Origin: Flavobacterium sp. LC2016-01
Lineage (GTDB): Bacteria; Bacteroidota; Bacteroidia; Flavobacteriales; Flavobacteriaceae
Reading direction: 5' to 3'
DNA: 64,000 bases
NCBI RefSeq assembly: GCF_009711135.1
Contig: NZ_WMIC01000004.1
Location: forward strand, 310,001-374,000
Shown here: piece after piece, positions 51,876 through 61,204 of the stretch
How positions within the stretch are numbered: position 1 is the stretch's first letter
Layout: every line of letters begins with the position of its first letter
The notes under the pieces: generated by a model
What the model saw: only the letters and a program-made list of their open reading frames with translations
Told to the model about the DNA's origin: nothing
Databases searched by the model: none
Translations under genes and position numbers: made by a program

Positions 51876-54427
51876 TGAAGACATTTTTGCTGCGCAGTAT
51901 TTTTAGCCTGATTTTACTTTTTACCATTATTTTTATATTGTCTGGTTTTGGCTTAAAGCCAATGAACGAAAAACCAGATAAAGTATATTTATTTGCGTAT
52001 TCGACTTTGAAGAATAATGGCAAAAACGGACTTCATTTTGCATGGAGTACGGATCAGAAAAACTGGTTTTCAATTGGTCCGGAATTTAGTTTTCTGAAAT
52101 CAGATTTTGGAAGCTGGGGACCAACAGGAAAAAGCATGTCAGAACCTTTTTTGATTCAAGATAATGCTGGAATTTTTCACTGTTTCTGGAGTGTAAAAGA
52201 CAACGTTTTTGCACATTCTGAAAGTAAGGATTTAGTGAGTTGGGGAAGACAGAATTATATTCAAGGAATGAAAAATTTTGTTGGCAAAGGCGAAGATAAA
52301 TCGGTTATCCAAAATGTGCAGATAAGTCAAAAAGAAGGTCAATATTTGGTACACTTCAGCGAAAGCGGAAAAAATTATTCAAGTGCTACAAAAGACTTTA
52401 AAAATTACGGTTCTACAGTAATTGATGCAAATTCATCTTTAAAACTGCGAAGCGAAATCACTTTGCAGGGCGAGATTTTGCAGGGAACATTGCATCAAGT
52501 TGACTGGAGTTTGGTTGATGCCATGATCAAAAACATGGAATCGGTTAAATTTAGAGACAAAAAAGACAATACTTCTCCAAAGAGCGACAGTTTGCTATTT
52601 GCTAATTTGAAACCAGTAAAAGCCGAAATTAAGATCAACGGTCAGCAGTCAAAAAAAATCAGCAATATGTTGACGGGTGTTTTCTTCGAAGATATCAATT
52701 ATGCTGCTGATGGCGGTTTATACGGCGAATTGATTCAGAATCGTGATTTCGAATATGCGCTTCACGATAAAAAGGAAAGAGACGAAAAATGGAACGCAAC
52801 TATGGCTTGGAGTGGTGATTTTAAAATTGCTAAAGAAAATCCAATTCATGCTAATAATCCAAATTATGCAGTAATTTCAAAAGGAAATATTAATAATTCT
52901 GGTTTTGATGGAATTGCAGTAAAAGCCAATGAAAAATATGATTTTAGTGTTTTTGCAAAAGGTGCAAAATCAACCGTTCGATTAAAATCTTCTAACGGAG
53001 AAACTTTGGCCGAAACCAATTTTACACCAACAAATTCTTGGAAGAAATTTAGCCTTGTTTTGAAAGTTTCAAAAACGGTAAATGATGCTCATTTAGAAAT
53101 TAGTACTAATGGCGAAACTGCTGTTGATATGGTTTCGCTTTTCCCTCAAAAAACATTCAAAAATCGCAAAAACGGACTCCGTTTAGATCTTGCAGATGCG
53201 ATTGCAGACATGCATCCAAAATTTGTACGTTTCCCAGGAGGATGCGTGGCGCACGGTGACGGACTACACAATATTTATAAATGGAAAAACACCATTGGTC
53301 CTCTTGAAAGCCGAATTCCAATGCGAAATATTTGGGGTTATCATCAATCAATGGGATTGGGCTATTTTGAATATTTTCAGTTTTGTGAAGATTTAGGTGA
53401 TGAGGCCGTTCCGGTTTTAGCCGCTGGAGTTCCGTGTCAAAATTCATCTGATGGCGGTTCAGGACAGCAATTCGGAATCCCGATGGAAGATATGGACGAA
53501 TATGTTCAGGATGTTTTAGATTTAATCGAATATGCCAACGGAAGTGTGAATACCGTTTGGGGTAAAAAACGTGCCGAAGCTGGTCATCCAAAACCTTTCA
53601 ATTTAAAATATATCGGAATTGGAAATGAAGATTTGATCAGTGATGTTTTTGAAGAACGTTACAGAATGATTGTAAAAGCGGTTCAGCAAAAATATCCTGA
53701 AATTATTGTGATTGGTACCGTTGGACCATTTTTTGAAGGTACAGATTACAATGAAGGCTGGAGAATTGCTGATGATTTAAAATTGCCAATTGTTGATGAA
53801 CATTATTATCAAACGCCGGGCTGGTTTATTAATAATCAGGATTTTTATGATAGTTATGACCGCTCAAAATCAAAAGTGTATTTAGGCGAATATGCTTCAC
53901 GCGGCAATAAATTTTACAATGCATTGGCCGAAGCTTTATATTTAACTGGAGTGGAACGCAATGGCGATGTTGTAGAAATGGCTTCGTATGCGCCATTATT
54001 GGCTAGAGAAAAGCATACACAATGGAATCCAGATTTGATTTACTTTACAGGAAATGAAGTAAAACCTACCGTAAATTATTTTGTACAAAAATTGTACGGT
54101 CAAAACCCGGGTGATATTTATATAGAAAGAACTATCAAAACTTCAGAGAATGATGAAGTAAATAAGCGCATTGGAGCTTCTGTAGTAAAAGACAATACTT
54201 CTGGAGATTTGATTATAAAGTTGGTCAATGTGCTTCCGGTTGCCGTAACGCCGTCAATTGAATTATCAAATTTATCTCTAATAGAAAATGTTGATTATAC
54301 AATATTATCTGGTACTCCAGAAAATACAACAGCAAGACCAGTTACTCAGAAAATAGCAATTAAAGAGGCATTTTCTAAAGAATTGCCTCCGTATTCATTT
54401 GTTGTAATACGCGCCAAAACAAAATAA
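51875..54427 (+). CDS. GH51 alpha-L-arabinofuranosidase with N-terminal propeller-like domain
   Basis: An exported arabinofuranosidase of 850 residues. The N-terminus has an uncleaved-looking hydrophobic segment (about 5-25). Residues about 35-240 look like part of a GH43-type beta-propeller (VYLFAYSTLKNNGKNGLHFAWS, SWGPTGKSMSEPFLI), with no obvious catalytic trio. The GH51 barrel and beta domains occupy about 250-850 (LTGVFFEDINYAADGGLYGE). Acid/base E585 lies in IGIGNED and nucleophile E642 in VDEHYY. The usual GH51 length is 500-660, so the extra domain is a fusion, probably for binding. It would remove arabinose branches. Confidence 0.88.
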   Translation: MKTFLLRSIFSLILLFTIIFILSGFGLKPMNEKPDKVYLFAYSTLKNNGKNGLHFAWSTDQKNWFSIGPEFSFLKSDFGSWGPTGKSMSEPFLIQDNAGIFHCFWSVKDNVFAHSESKDLVSWGRQNYIQGMKNFVGKGEDKSVIQNVQISQKEGQYLVHFSESGKNYSSATKDFKNYGSTVIDANSSLKLRSEITLQGEILQGTLHQVDWSLVDAMIKNMESVKFRDKKDNTSPKSDSLLFANLKPVKAEIKINGQQSKKISNMLTGVFFEDINYAADGGLYGELIQNRDFEYALHDKKERDEKWNATMAWSGDFKIAKENPIHANNPNYAVISKGNINNSGFDGIAVKANEKYDFSVFAKGAKSTVRLKSSNGETLAETNFTPTNSWKKFSLVLKVSKTVNDAHLEISTNGETAVDMVSLFPQKTFKNRKNGLRLDLADAIADMHPKFVRFPGGCVAHGDGLHNIYKWKNTIGPLESRIPMRNIWGYHQSMGLGYFEYFQFCEDLGDEAVPVLAAGVPCQNSSDGGSGQQFGIPMEDMDEYVQDVLDLIEYANGSVNTVWGKKRAEAGHPKPFNLKYIGIGNEDLISDVFEERYRMIVKAVQQKYPEIIVIGTVGPFFEGTDYNEGWRIADDLKLPIVDEHYYQTPGWFINNQDFYDSYDRSKSKVYLGEYASRGNKFYNALAEALYLTGVERNGDVVEMASYAPLLAREKHTQWNPDLIYFTGNEVKPTVNYFVQKLYGQNPGDIYIERTIKTSENDEVNKRIGASVVKDNTSGDLIIKLVNVLPVAVTPSIELSNLSLIENVDYTILSGTPENTTARPVTQKIAIKEAFSKELPPYSFVVIRAKTK

Positions 54428-54469
54428 ACCGTATTGCTTTTGATTCAATGAATTCATGAAAAATATTAA

Positions 54470-54615
54470 ACACATAGTCCCGAAGTTTCGGGATAGTTTT
54501 AATCTAAAATAGCTAAAAGAAAAATACATTTTTACACATAGCTATGTTTGTTTTAAATAAGTGAAACGCCTTTTATAGACAAAGTAAAACTATGTCTCTA
54601 TGTGTTTAAATAAAT
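54470..54615. repeat. inverted repeat in the GH51-GH43 gap
   Basis: AAACACATAGT near 54467-54477 faces ACTATGTCTCTATGTGTTT at about 54590-54608, and TCCCGAAGTTTCGGGA (about 54478-54493) is a nested palindrome, also seen in variant form near 2890. The 232-base gap otherwise shows no gene. Confidence 0.65.
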
Positions 54616-54659
54616 TCGCACCAAAAAAGAAAAAAGCAGTAAATTAAAAAGAATAAAAA

Positions 54660-56597
54660 ATGAAAAAATTACAATTAACTCTTGTTGCACTAGTATCATT
54701 TTTTAGTGTTATACAAGCTCAGAATAACCAAAAAGGAACACCACCTGTTATTGCCGAAAAAGATTTAACAGCCTATTTATTTGTCTATTTCACAGGCAAT
54801 AAAGTCGAAGAAGAAGCGGTTCGTTATGCCGTAAGTTCAGACGGTTATCATTATTATCACTTAAATGACAATAAACCAGTTTTAGACAGCAAAGTAATCA
54901 GTTCAACTGGAGGCGTTCGTGATCCGCATATTTTGAGAGGCGACGACGGTAAAACTTTTTATATGGTTTTGACCGATATGACTTCATCAAAAGGCTGGGA
55001 CAGCAACCGTGCGATGGTTTTGCTTAAAAGCACGGATTTGGTAAACTGGACGAGCAATGTTGTCAATATTCAGACTGCTTTTTCAGGAAATGAAAACCTA
55101 AAACGCGTTTGGGCTCCACAGACTATTTATGACGCAAAAGCCGGAAAATATTTAATTTATTTTAGTTTGCAATATGCGGGTGGACCAGATAAAATTTATT
55201 ACGCTTATGCAAATAAGGATTTTACAGCTTTAGAAAGCACACCAAAATTATTGTTTGTTCCAAAGTCAGAGCGAGCTTGTATTGATGGTGATATTATTGA
55301 AAAAGATGGTGTGTATCATCTTTTTTATAAAACCGAAGGCGGAAAAGCTGGAATTAAAGTCGCTACAACAACCGATTTAACTTCTGGAAATTGGACAGAA
55401 AATGATAATTATCTGCAACAAACAAACGACGGTGTTGAAGGATCAAGTGTTTTCAAACTAAACAATTCTGACGATTATATTTTGATGTATGACGTTTATA
55501 CAAAAGGAAGATATCAGTTTACAAAAAGCAAAGATTTAGAAAACTTTAGTGTGATTGATAATGAAATTTCAATGGATTTTAATCCGCGTCACGGAACCAT
55601 TTTACCAATTACGCGTTCTGAATTAAAACGATTGACAGCAAAATGGGGAACGCCGGCACAACTTCCAAAAGTAAATAATAATCCAGTTTTAGAAGGTTAT
55701 TATGCCGATCCTGAAATTCTGTATTCAAACAAAACCAAGAAATATTACATCTACCCAACAAGCGACGGTTTTGATGGCTGGTCAGGATATTATTTCAAAA
55801 CATTTTCATCTGATAATTTAACCGACTGGAAAGACGAAGGCATTATTATCGATCTTAAAAAAGATGTTACTTGGGCAAACAGAAATGCGTGGGCGCCATG
55901 TATTGTAGAGAAAAAAATAAAAGGAAAATATAAGTATTTCTATTTTTTCACGGCAGCACAGAAAATTGGTGTGGCTTCATCAGATAGTCCGACAGGACCA
56001 TTTACAGACAGTGGAAAAGCATTGATAAGCTCAAAACCAGAAGGCATAAAAGGCGGTCAGGAAATTGATCCAGATGTTTTTACAGATCCTAAAACCGGAA
56101 AAAGTTATTTGTACTGGGGCAACGGATATATGGCTGTAGCCGAATTAAACGATGATATGATTTCGTTTAAAGAAGGAAGTAACAAAGTGATTAAAGTAGA
56201 TAAAACTTTCCGCGAAGGAACCTATATTTTCTACAGAAAAGGAACGTATTATTTCCTTTGGAGTGAAGACGATACCAGAAGTCCAAATTATAAAGTAAGA
56301 TACGGAACTTCAAAATCGCCGCTTGGTCCAATTGAGATTCCGAAAGACAACATAGTAATTCAAGGAATTCCAGATCAGGGAATTTATGCAACGGGACATA
56401 ATTCGGTTCTACAAATCCCGAACAAAGATGAATGGTACATTACGTATCACCGTTTTTCATATCCAACCGGAATAAAAATGGGTGAAGCCGGAGGTTTTCA
56501 CCGCGAAGTTTGTATGGATAAATTAGAATTCAATGCAGATGGAAGTATTAAGCAGGTCGTTCCAACACATGCGGGAATTTCTGCTTTGAAAAAGTAA
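54660..56597 (+). CDS. tandem double-domain GH43 glycosidase
   Basis: A secreted protein of 645 residues with two GH43 five-bladed propellers. Domain 1 (about 25-320) has GVRDPHIL, ACIDGDII and GVEGSSVF; domain 2 (about 335-645) has YYADPEIL, EIDPDVF and FREGTYIF. Each trio supplies the base, pKa-modulating Asp and acid Glu, so both may be active. GH43 covers arabinofuranosidase, galactan exo-1,3-beta-galactosidase and xylosidase; the PUL content suggests arabinose or galactose release. A signal peptide (LTLVALVSFFSVIQA) precedes it. It is the last PUL gene, followed by a terminator. Confidence 0.87.
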   Translation: MKKLQLTLVALVSFFSVIQAQNNQKGTPPVIAEKDLTAYLFVYFTGNKVEEEAVRYAVSSDGYHYYHLNDNKPVLDSKVISSTGGVRDPHILRGDDGKTFYMVLTDMTSSKGWDSNRAMVLLKSTDLVNWTSNVVNIQTAFSGNENLKRVWAPQTIYDAKAGKYLIYFSLQYAGGPDKIYYAYANKDFTALESTPKLLFVPKSERACIDGDIIEKDGVYHLFYKTEGGKAGIKVATTTDLTSGNWTENDNYLQQTNDGVEGSSVFKLNNSDDYILMYDVYTKGRYQFTKSKDLENFSVIDNEISMDFNPRHGTILPITRSELKRLTAKWGTPAQLPKVNNNPVLEGYYADPEILYSNKTKKYYIYPTSDGFDGWSGYYFKTFSSDNLTDWKDEGIIIDLKKDVTWANRNAWAPCIVEKKIKGKYKYFYFFTAAQKIGVASSDSPTGPFTDSGKALISSKPEGIKGGQEIDPDVFTDPKTGKSYLYWGNGYMAVAELNDDMISFKEGSNKVIKVDKTFREGTYIFYRKGTYYFLWSEDDTRSPNYKVRYGTSKSPLGPIEIPKDNIVIQGIPDQGIYATGHNSVLQIPNKDEWYITYHRFSYPTGIKMGEAGGFHREVCMDKLEFNADGSIKQVVPTHAGISALKK

Positions 56598-56620
56598 TAT
56601 TTAGCGTTTAGTTATTCAAT

Positions 56621-56658
56621 AAAAAAAGCTGTTTCTACAATTTAGAAACAGCTTTTTT
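56621..56658 (+). terminator. terminator at the end of the PUL
   Basis: AAAAAAAGCTGTTTCTA (56621-56637) pairs with TAGAAACAGCTTTTTT (56643-56658), ending in T. Confidence 0.92.
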
Positions 56659-56786
56659 ATTTTAAAAATTAATTTTAACAAAATGAGGTTTTACGTAAAG
56701 TGGAATTAATTTAAAATAGCATCTTTACTTTATCAAAAAATGCATTTTAAAATTGGTAAAGCATTTATAAAAAAATAAGCAGAACT

Positions 56787-57278
56787 ATGATTAATAAATT
56801 TAAAAAGATTTTTGGCAACGGAATAGCTTATGGAATTTATTATTTTTTACTGTGTCACCTTATTGGATTTATTGGTGGTATGTCGTCTAAAAGTGTGCTA
56901 AAAGTTTCGATTCCCGTTGCTTTAATAACCTTAATAATTAATGGTCTTATTTATAGCCGATTTACAAAAAGAGAAAAATTACTCAAAGCGATTACTTTTC
57001 AAGAAACGGATATTGTTAATTCTAAACTAGAAGGTATTGCCAATCATCAGGTTGAAGATGATTTAATTTCTGGAAAATTATGTATAACAGATGACGAACT
57101 GATTTTTATCTGTTCCAATAAAAAAGAATACAGATGGTCACTAACTTCATTTGCATCCTTTCATTTTTATCCGACAATTTTTAATAAAGGAGGTGAATTT
57201 GTAATTAAAGATCAAAATGGCCGTCGGATTATGTTTGAAGTAGATTATATAAAATCTTGGAAAAAGTTACTTTCTTGA
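56787..57278 (+). CDS. small membrane protein, GRAM/PH-like tail
   Basis: A protein of 163 residues with two N-terminal hydrophobic segments (about 12-32, IAYGIYYFLLCHLIGFIGG; about 38-55, VSIPVALITLIINGLIY) and a soluble tail (LISGKLCITDDELIFIC, YRWSLTSFASFHFYP). The tail has the beta pattern of GRAM or PH-like domains. No function can be assigned. It stands alone between terminators. Confidence 0.7.
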   Translation: MINKFKKIFGNGIAYGIYYFLLCHLIGFIGGMSSKSVLKVSIPVALITLIINGLIYSRFTKREKLLKAITFQETDIVNSKLEGIANHQVEDDLISGKLCITDDELIFICSNKKEYRWSLTSFASFHFYPTIFNKGGEFVIKDQNGRRIMFEVDYIKSWKKLLS

Positions 57279-57291
57279 TTTTAAAGATTAC

Positions 57292-57332
57292 AAAAAAAGC
57301 GGTTTCTAATTATTTTAGAAACCGCTTTTTTT
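57292..57332. terminator. bidirectional terminator
   Basis: AAAAAAAGCGGTTTCTAA (57292-57309) pairs with 57315-57332 over 18 bp. A-run and T-run flank it, so it can serve both converging genes. Confidence 0.92.
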
Positions 57333-57349
57333 AGTATAAATAATAAGCC

Positions 57350-57682
57350 TTAAGCCGTCTGATCGTCAGTTTCAGCATCAGGAGCATTTTTCTTTACAGA
57401 TTCGATTCCGTTTTCTCTAGCCGCAACACTTTCGTACATTTCGCTAGATCCAATAATTTGTCCGTTGCTTGCTTTTAAATTAAAATAAGGTTTGCCATTG
57501 CTTGATTCTTTTCTGTCGAAACGGCTATCATCTTGCGAATTTTTTTGCACAGATTCGATTCCGTTAGTAGCGGCAGCTTTAGTAGTATAACCTTCACTTG
57601 TTAAAATCGTTTGCCCGTTTCCAGCTTTTAAATTGAATTGAAATTCTCCGTTGGCTCTTTTAGTAATTACAAATTTTCCCAT
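57350..57682 (-). CDS. YegP-like DUF1508 double-repeat protein
   Basis: A protein of 110 residues with two DUF1508 (YegP) repeats: GEFQFNLKAGNGQTILTSEG, then GKPYFNLKASNGQIIGSSE, each followed by an AAxxNGIESVxKN helix. These small cytoplasmic proteins are widespread, with no settled function. I start it at 57682 (MGKFVITKRANG) rather than 57733, where the extra residues do not match the repeat. It is convergent with the membrane protein across a shared terminator. Confidence 0.85.
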   Translation of the reverse strand: MGKFVITKRANGEFQFNLKAGNGQTILTSEGYTTKAAATNGIESVQKNSQDDSRFDRKESSNGKPYFNLKASNGQIIGSSEMYESVAARENGIESVKKNAPDAETDDQTA

Positions 57683-57906
57683 GCAGTTTATTTTTAAGTT
57701 AACTAATTTATTTTGCTTCAGATAAAAATACAAAACTTCGAGATATAAATGATATTGTAAGAAAAAATAATTGTTTCGAGATTGTTAAATACAGAAGCAT
57801 TTTTTAAAACTTAAATGATTTTCCTGCGCTTCATTTTATAATATTTTTTACTTTTAGACAGTTAAAGAATCATCAGAAGTTTGTTTTGCTGGTTAATTAT
57901 TATTTT

Positions 57907-59031
57907 ATGAAAGAAATCAGCCTAATTCTACAAGCGTATTCAGAAGCAAAAGCAGCAGAAAAAAAAACAGCTTTGGCAACAGTTGTCAAAGTCGAAGGTT
58001 CTTCTTATAGACAGCCGGGCGCAAGAATGCTCGTTACCGAAGATGGTCTGCTTACTGGCGCCATAAGCGGAGGCTGTCTGGAAGGCGATGCACTTAGAAA
58101 AGCACTTCTTTCAATACATCAGCAACAAAATAAATTGGTCACTTATAATACCAGCAATGAAGACGATGCCGAAATTGGCCTTCAGCTGGGGTGCAACGGA
58201 ATCGTTCATATTTTGTTTGAATATATTGACAATGAATTGGAAAATAATCCAATTCAGCTTTTAAAACAACTTAAAGCAGAAAGAAAAGAAGCTGTAATTA
58301 TTACTATTTTTTCTTTAAAAAGAGGAGCAGAGCAAATAGGAACAAGTCTGTTTTTCAGAAAAGACAGTCCTGTTTTGCATCACAATAACAATGCACTGAA
58401 TTTAATTTCAGATGCCAAAGAAGTGCTTTTGACGAAAAAAACGTCTGTGAAAAAACTTCAGGAAAACACAGAGGATGAAGCGTTGATCGAATATGTACAT
58501 CCGCCAATTTCGTTAATAATTGCGGGTGCCGGAAATGATGTACAGCCATTGGTAAAAATGACCGCTTTGTTAGGCTGGGAAGTAATCATTGGTGACGGAC
58601 GCAACGTGCATGCGACAAAAAAGCGTTTTCCAGAAGCAAGTCAGGTTTTAGTCGTTAAACAAGAGGATTTTTTAAATAATATCACAATTGACGACCAAAC
58701 TTATTTTGTGTTAATGACGCACAATTATAAATATGATTTGGCAGTTTTAAAATTATTATTGGATACAGATTGCCGTTACATTGGAATTCTCGGACCAAAA
58801 TCAAAATTGAACCGAATGCTGGATGATCTTCAAATAGAAGGAATTATGCTAAATGAAGAACAGTTAAGCAGAATTCATAGCCCAATTGGACTCGACATTG
58901 GCGCAGAAACTTCAGAAGAAATTGCCTTATCGATTGTTGCTGAAATAAAGGCTTTTGAGTCTGGAAAAAACGGAACTTCTTTAAAATATAAGACAGGGAA
59001 AATTCACGACGAAATTCATTATGGAATCTAA
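57907..59031 (+). CDS. xdhC: XdhC/CoxI-family molybdoenzyme maturation factor
   Basis: A cytoplasmic chaperone of 374 residues that prepares and inserts sulfurated molybdenum cofactor into xanthine/aldehyde oxidases. The N-terminal XdhC domain has ATVVKVEGSSYRQPGARMLV and GAISGGCLEGDAL; the C-terminal Rossmann domain has IIAGAGNDVQPL, YIGILGPKSK and SPIGLDIGAETSEEIALSI. Start chosen at ATG 57907. It overlaps the following mocA-like gene by 11 bases. The oxidase subunits it would serve lie 2.2 kb downstream. Confidence 0.92.
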   Translation: MKEISLILQAYSEAKAAEKKTALATVVKVEGSSYRQPGARMLVTEDGLLTGAISGGCLEGDALRKALLSIHQQQNKLVTYNTSNEDDAEIGLQLGCNGIVHILFEYIDNELENNPIQLLKQLKAERKEAVIITIFSLKRGAEQIGTSLFFRKDSPVLHHNNNALNLISDAKEVLLTKKTSVKKLQENTEDEALIEYVHPPISLIIAGAGNDVQPLVKMTALLGWEVIIGDGRNVHATKKRFPEASQVLVVKQEDFLNNITIDDQTYFVLMTHNYKYDLAVLKLLLDTDCRYIGILGPKSKLNRMLDDLQIEGIMLNEEQLSRIHSPIGLDIGAETSEEIALSIVAEIKAFESGKNGTSLKYKTGKIHDEIHYGI

Positions 59032-59623
59032 AAATAAAACAGTTATTGTCATTTTGGCAGCAGGCAATTCATCAAGATTAGGCCAGCCAAAACAGCTTCT
59101 TGGCTATAAAGATTCGACGCTTCTTAAAAATACAATTGCAGAAGCTTCTCTAGTTCCAGAAGTGAAAATCATTGTCGTTACAGGCGCTAATAATCATCTG
59201 ATTGAAGAAGAACTTGACCCTTCGAGAATAAAAATAGTTTTTAATCCCGAATGGGAATCCGGAATGTCATCTTCAATTATTTGCGGACTGAAGAAATTAT
59301 CAGAATTATATCCCGAAAGCGAAAACTGCATTTTTGCTGTCTGTGATCAACCGTATGTTTCAAGTTTGATTTTTGAAAATCTGATTGGAGAACATTATAA
59401 AACTGGAAAAGGAATTGCGGCTTCGGCATATTCTGGGACACTGGGAACTCCGGTTCTTTTCAATAAAAAATACTTTAATGAATTATTAGAACTGCAAGGT
59501 CAGGAAGGAGCAAAAAAAATAATTAATACATTTTCAGATGATGTCGTTTCGGTTTTATTTGAAAAAGGAAATATAGATATTGATACCGAAGACGATTACA
59601 ACAAACTGATGTCTGAGTTTTGA
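59021..59623 (+). CDS. mocA: MocA/MobA-like molybdenum cofactor nucleotidyltransferase
   Basis: A cytoplasmic nucleotidyltransferase of 200 residues, likely attaching CMP (MocA type) to molybdopterin, as required by xanthine-oxidase-family enzymes. The signature is LAAGNSSRLGQPKQLLGYKD at about residue 13, then NPEWESGMSSSI and FAVCDQPYVS. It is translated in a frame overlapping xdhC, so the two are coupled. A perfect hairpin follows the stop. Confidence 0.88.
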   Translation: MESKNKTVIVILAAGNSSRLGQPKQLLGYKDSTLLKNTIAEASLVPEVKIIVVTGANNHLIEEELDPSRIKIVFNPEWESGMSSSIICGLKKLSELYPESENCIFAVCDQPYVSSLIFENLIGEHYKTGKGIAASAYSGTLGTPVLFNKKYFNELLELQGQEGAKKIINTFSDDVVSVLFEKGNIDIDTEDDYNKLMSEF

Positions 59624-59628
59624 GTTTT

Positions 59629-59710
59629 CTCTCGCAGATTCTGCAGATTTAACAGATTATTTATTAAAAGTATCTATGTAAATCTGAACAATCTGCAGAA
59701 TCTGCGAGAG
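59629..59710. terminator. perfect 21-bp inverted repeat between convergent genes
   Basis: 59629-59649 (CTCTCGCAGATTCTGCAGA...) is exactly complementary to 59690-59710. It belongs to the CGCAGATT family seen at 24957-25010 and probably serves as a transcription end for mocA and the desulfurase gene. Confidence 0.85.
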
Positions 59711-59731
59711 CCAATAACTTTTTGAAAAAAT

Positions 59732-60868
59732 CTATTGTCTTAATTGTCGAACTAAAGTCAAAACACGTTCAATAGTTTCTTCGATTTCTTCAGAAGTAGT
59801 AAAACGCCCCAAACTAAAACGAATAGAACTCAAAGCATTTTCATCGGATAATCCCAAAGCTTTTAAAACATGCGAAGGTTCAGATGTTACAGCAGAACAA
59901 GACGAACCATTTGAAACCGCAATATGTTGCAAAGCAATTATTAATGTTTCAGAATTAACTCCCGGAAAGCAGATATTTGTGGTATTGTAAATTCTTTCAA
60001 CAGTGTCTCCATTTATAAAAGAACCTTCAAATTGGAGTAAGCCTGTTTCCAGTTGATTTCTTAATTTTAAAATTTGTTCCGCATCACTTTTCAATTCGTT
60101 TAGAGCAATTTCGCTTGCTTTTCCTAAACCAATAATTCCAGGAACATTAAGAGTACCGCTCCGTAATTTTCGTTGATGATCTCCTCCGTGTATTTGCGGT
60201 GCTAATTTAATTTTGGCTTTCGCCGAAATATAAAGCGCACCAATCCCTTTTGGACCATAAAATTTATGTGCAGAAAAAGGTAAAAGATCAATTCCAAGGG
60301 ATTTAACATTCACCGGAATTTTCCCGACAGCTTGTGTTGCATCACACATGAAAAGTGCATTTTTAGCATGAGCAAGTTCAGAAATCGCTTTTATGTTTTG
60401 TTGAACGCCCGTTTCATTATTAGTCATCATAACACAGACTAATAATGTTTTATCGGTTATTGCTTGTTTTAAAACAGCAAGATTCAAAATTCCATTAGAA
60501 GCTGTGGGCAAATAAGTAACCTCAAAACCTATAGATTCCATGAATTGACAGGTTTTTAAAACAGCTTTATGCTCCGTAGAAACGGTGACAATATGTTTAC
60601 GGTCTTGATTTACTAAGCCTTTTATAGCCAGATTAATAGATTCTGTTGCGCCAGAAGTAAAAATAATTTCGTCTTCCTGCGCGCCAATAAGTTTTGCAGT
60701 TTGCCATGCAGCATTTTCAACAGCTTCATTTACCGTCAATCCGGCAAGATGACTGCTTGAAGCATTCGCATAAATATCAGAAAAATAAGGAAGCATTGCA
60801 TTCAAAACTCGCTCATCAACACGGGTTGTGGCATTATTATCGAGATAGATGGTTTGCTTTTGAGACAT
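59732..60868 (-). CDS. cysteine desulfurase (NifS/IscS class)
   Basis: A PLP-dependent enzyme of 378 residues that takes sulfur from cysteine. The PLP lysine is K202 in SAHKFYGPKG, the active cysteine is C324 in NGSSCSAV, and H100 in STEHKAV stacks on the cofactor. The early DNNATTRVDERVL motif is typical. It lies between MocA/XdhC and the oxidase subunits, so it could donate the terminal sulfur of the molybdenum cofactor, as known for NifS4 with XdhC in Rhodobacter. A general iron-sulfur role is also possible. Confidence 0.9.
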   Translation of the reverse strand: MSQKQTIYLDNNATTRVDERVLNAMLPYFSDIYANASSSHLAGLTVNEAVENAAWQTAKLIGAQEDEIIFTSGATESINLAIKGLVNQDRKHIVTVSTEHKAVLKTCQFMESIGFEVTYLPTASNGILNLAVLKQAITDKTLLVCVMMTNNETGVQQNIKAISELAHAKNALFMCDATQAVGKIPVNVKSLGIDLLPFSAHKFYGPKGIGALYISAKAKIKLAPQIHGGDHQRKLRSGTLNVPGIIGLGKASEIALNELKSDAEQILKLRNQLETGLLQFEGSFINGDTVERIYNTTNICFPGVNSETLIIALQHIAVSNGSSCSAVTSEPSHVLKALGLSDENALSSIRFSLGRFTTSEEIEETIERVLTLVRQLRQ

Positions 60869-60924
60869 ACTTTTGGGTTAATCTTGTAAAAATACAATTT
60901 TCAAAATAAAAATGTACGGCTGTT

Positions 60925-61076
60925 TTTTTAACGCAAAGCGCACAAAGATTTTTTTAAAGTTAGTAATCTGAATTACCGCAAAGTTCGCAAAGTTGAAATT
61001 GATAAAGCTTTGTGAACTTTGCGTTTGCTTTACACAACGAAGATAAAAATAACCTTTGCGCGCTTTGCGTTAAAAA
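60925..61076. repeat. nested inverted repeat, CGCAAAGTTCGCAAAG family
   Basis: The outer arms 60925-60947 and 61054-61076 pair over 23 bp with one wobble (TTTTTAACGCAAAGCGC...). An inner pair, GCAAAGTTCGCAAAG and CTTTGTGAACTTTGC, lies near 60979 and 61009. It fills most of the 336-base divergent gap, leaving about 130 bases before the oxidase operon. Confidence 0.88.
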
Positions 61077-61152
61077 CCCACATTACGAAATTGTAATTAT
61101 TCTAAATAAAGCTAATGTTTGAATTTTATAATTTTTTGTTCTTTAAGATTGT

Positions 61153-61160
61153 TAAATTTG
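61153..61160 (+). promoter_or_regulatory. candidate -7 box of the oxidase operon
   Basis: TAAATTTG fits TAnnTTTG, 45 bases before the ATG at 61205. The nearest TTG is only 14 bases upstream, so the -33 match is poor. Confidence 0.35.
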
Positions 61161-61204
61161 TTAGAATAATAAAGGTGTTTTTGCTAATTTAAAAAATAGA
61201 CTGA

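Noticed and set aside
54543..54550. TATGTTTG as a promoter for the GH43 gene
   Set aside because: It has no TTG at the -33 distance and lies within an inverted repeat over 100 bases from the start.
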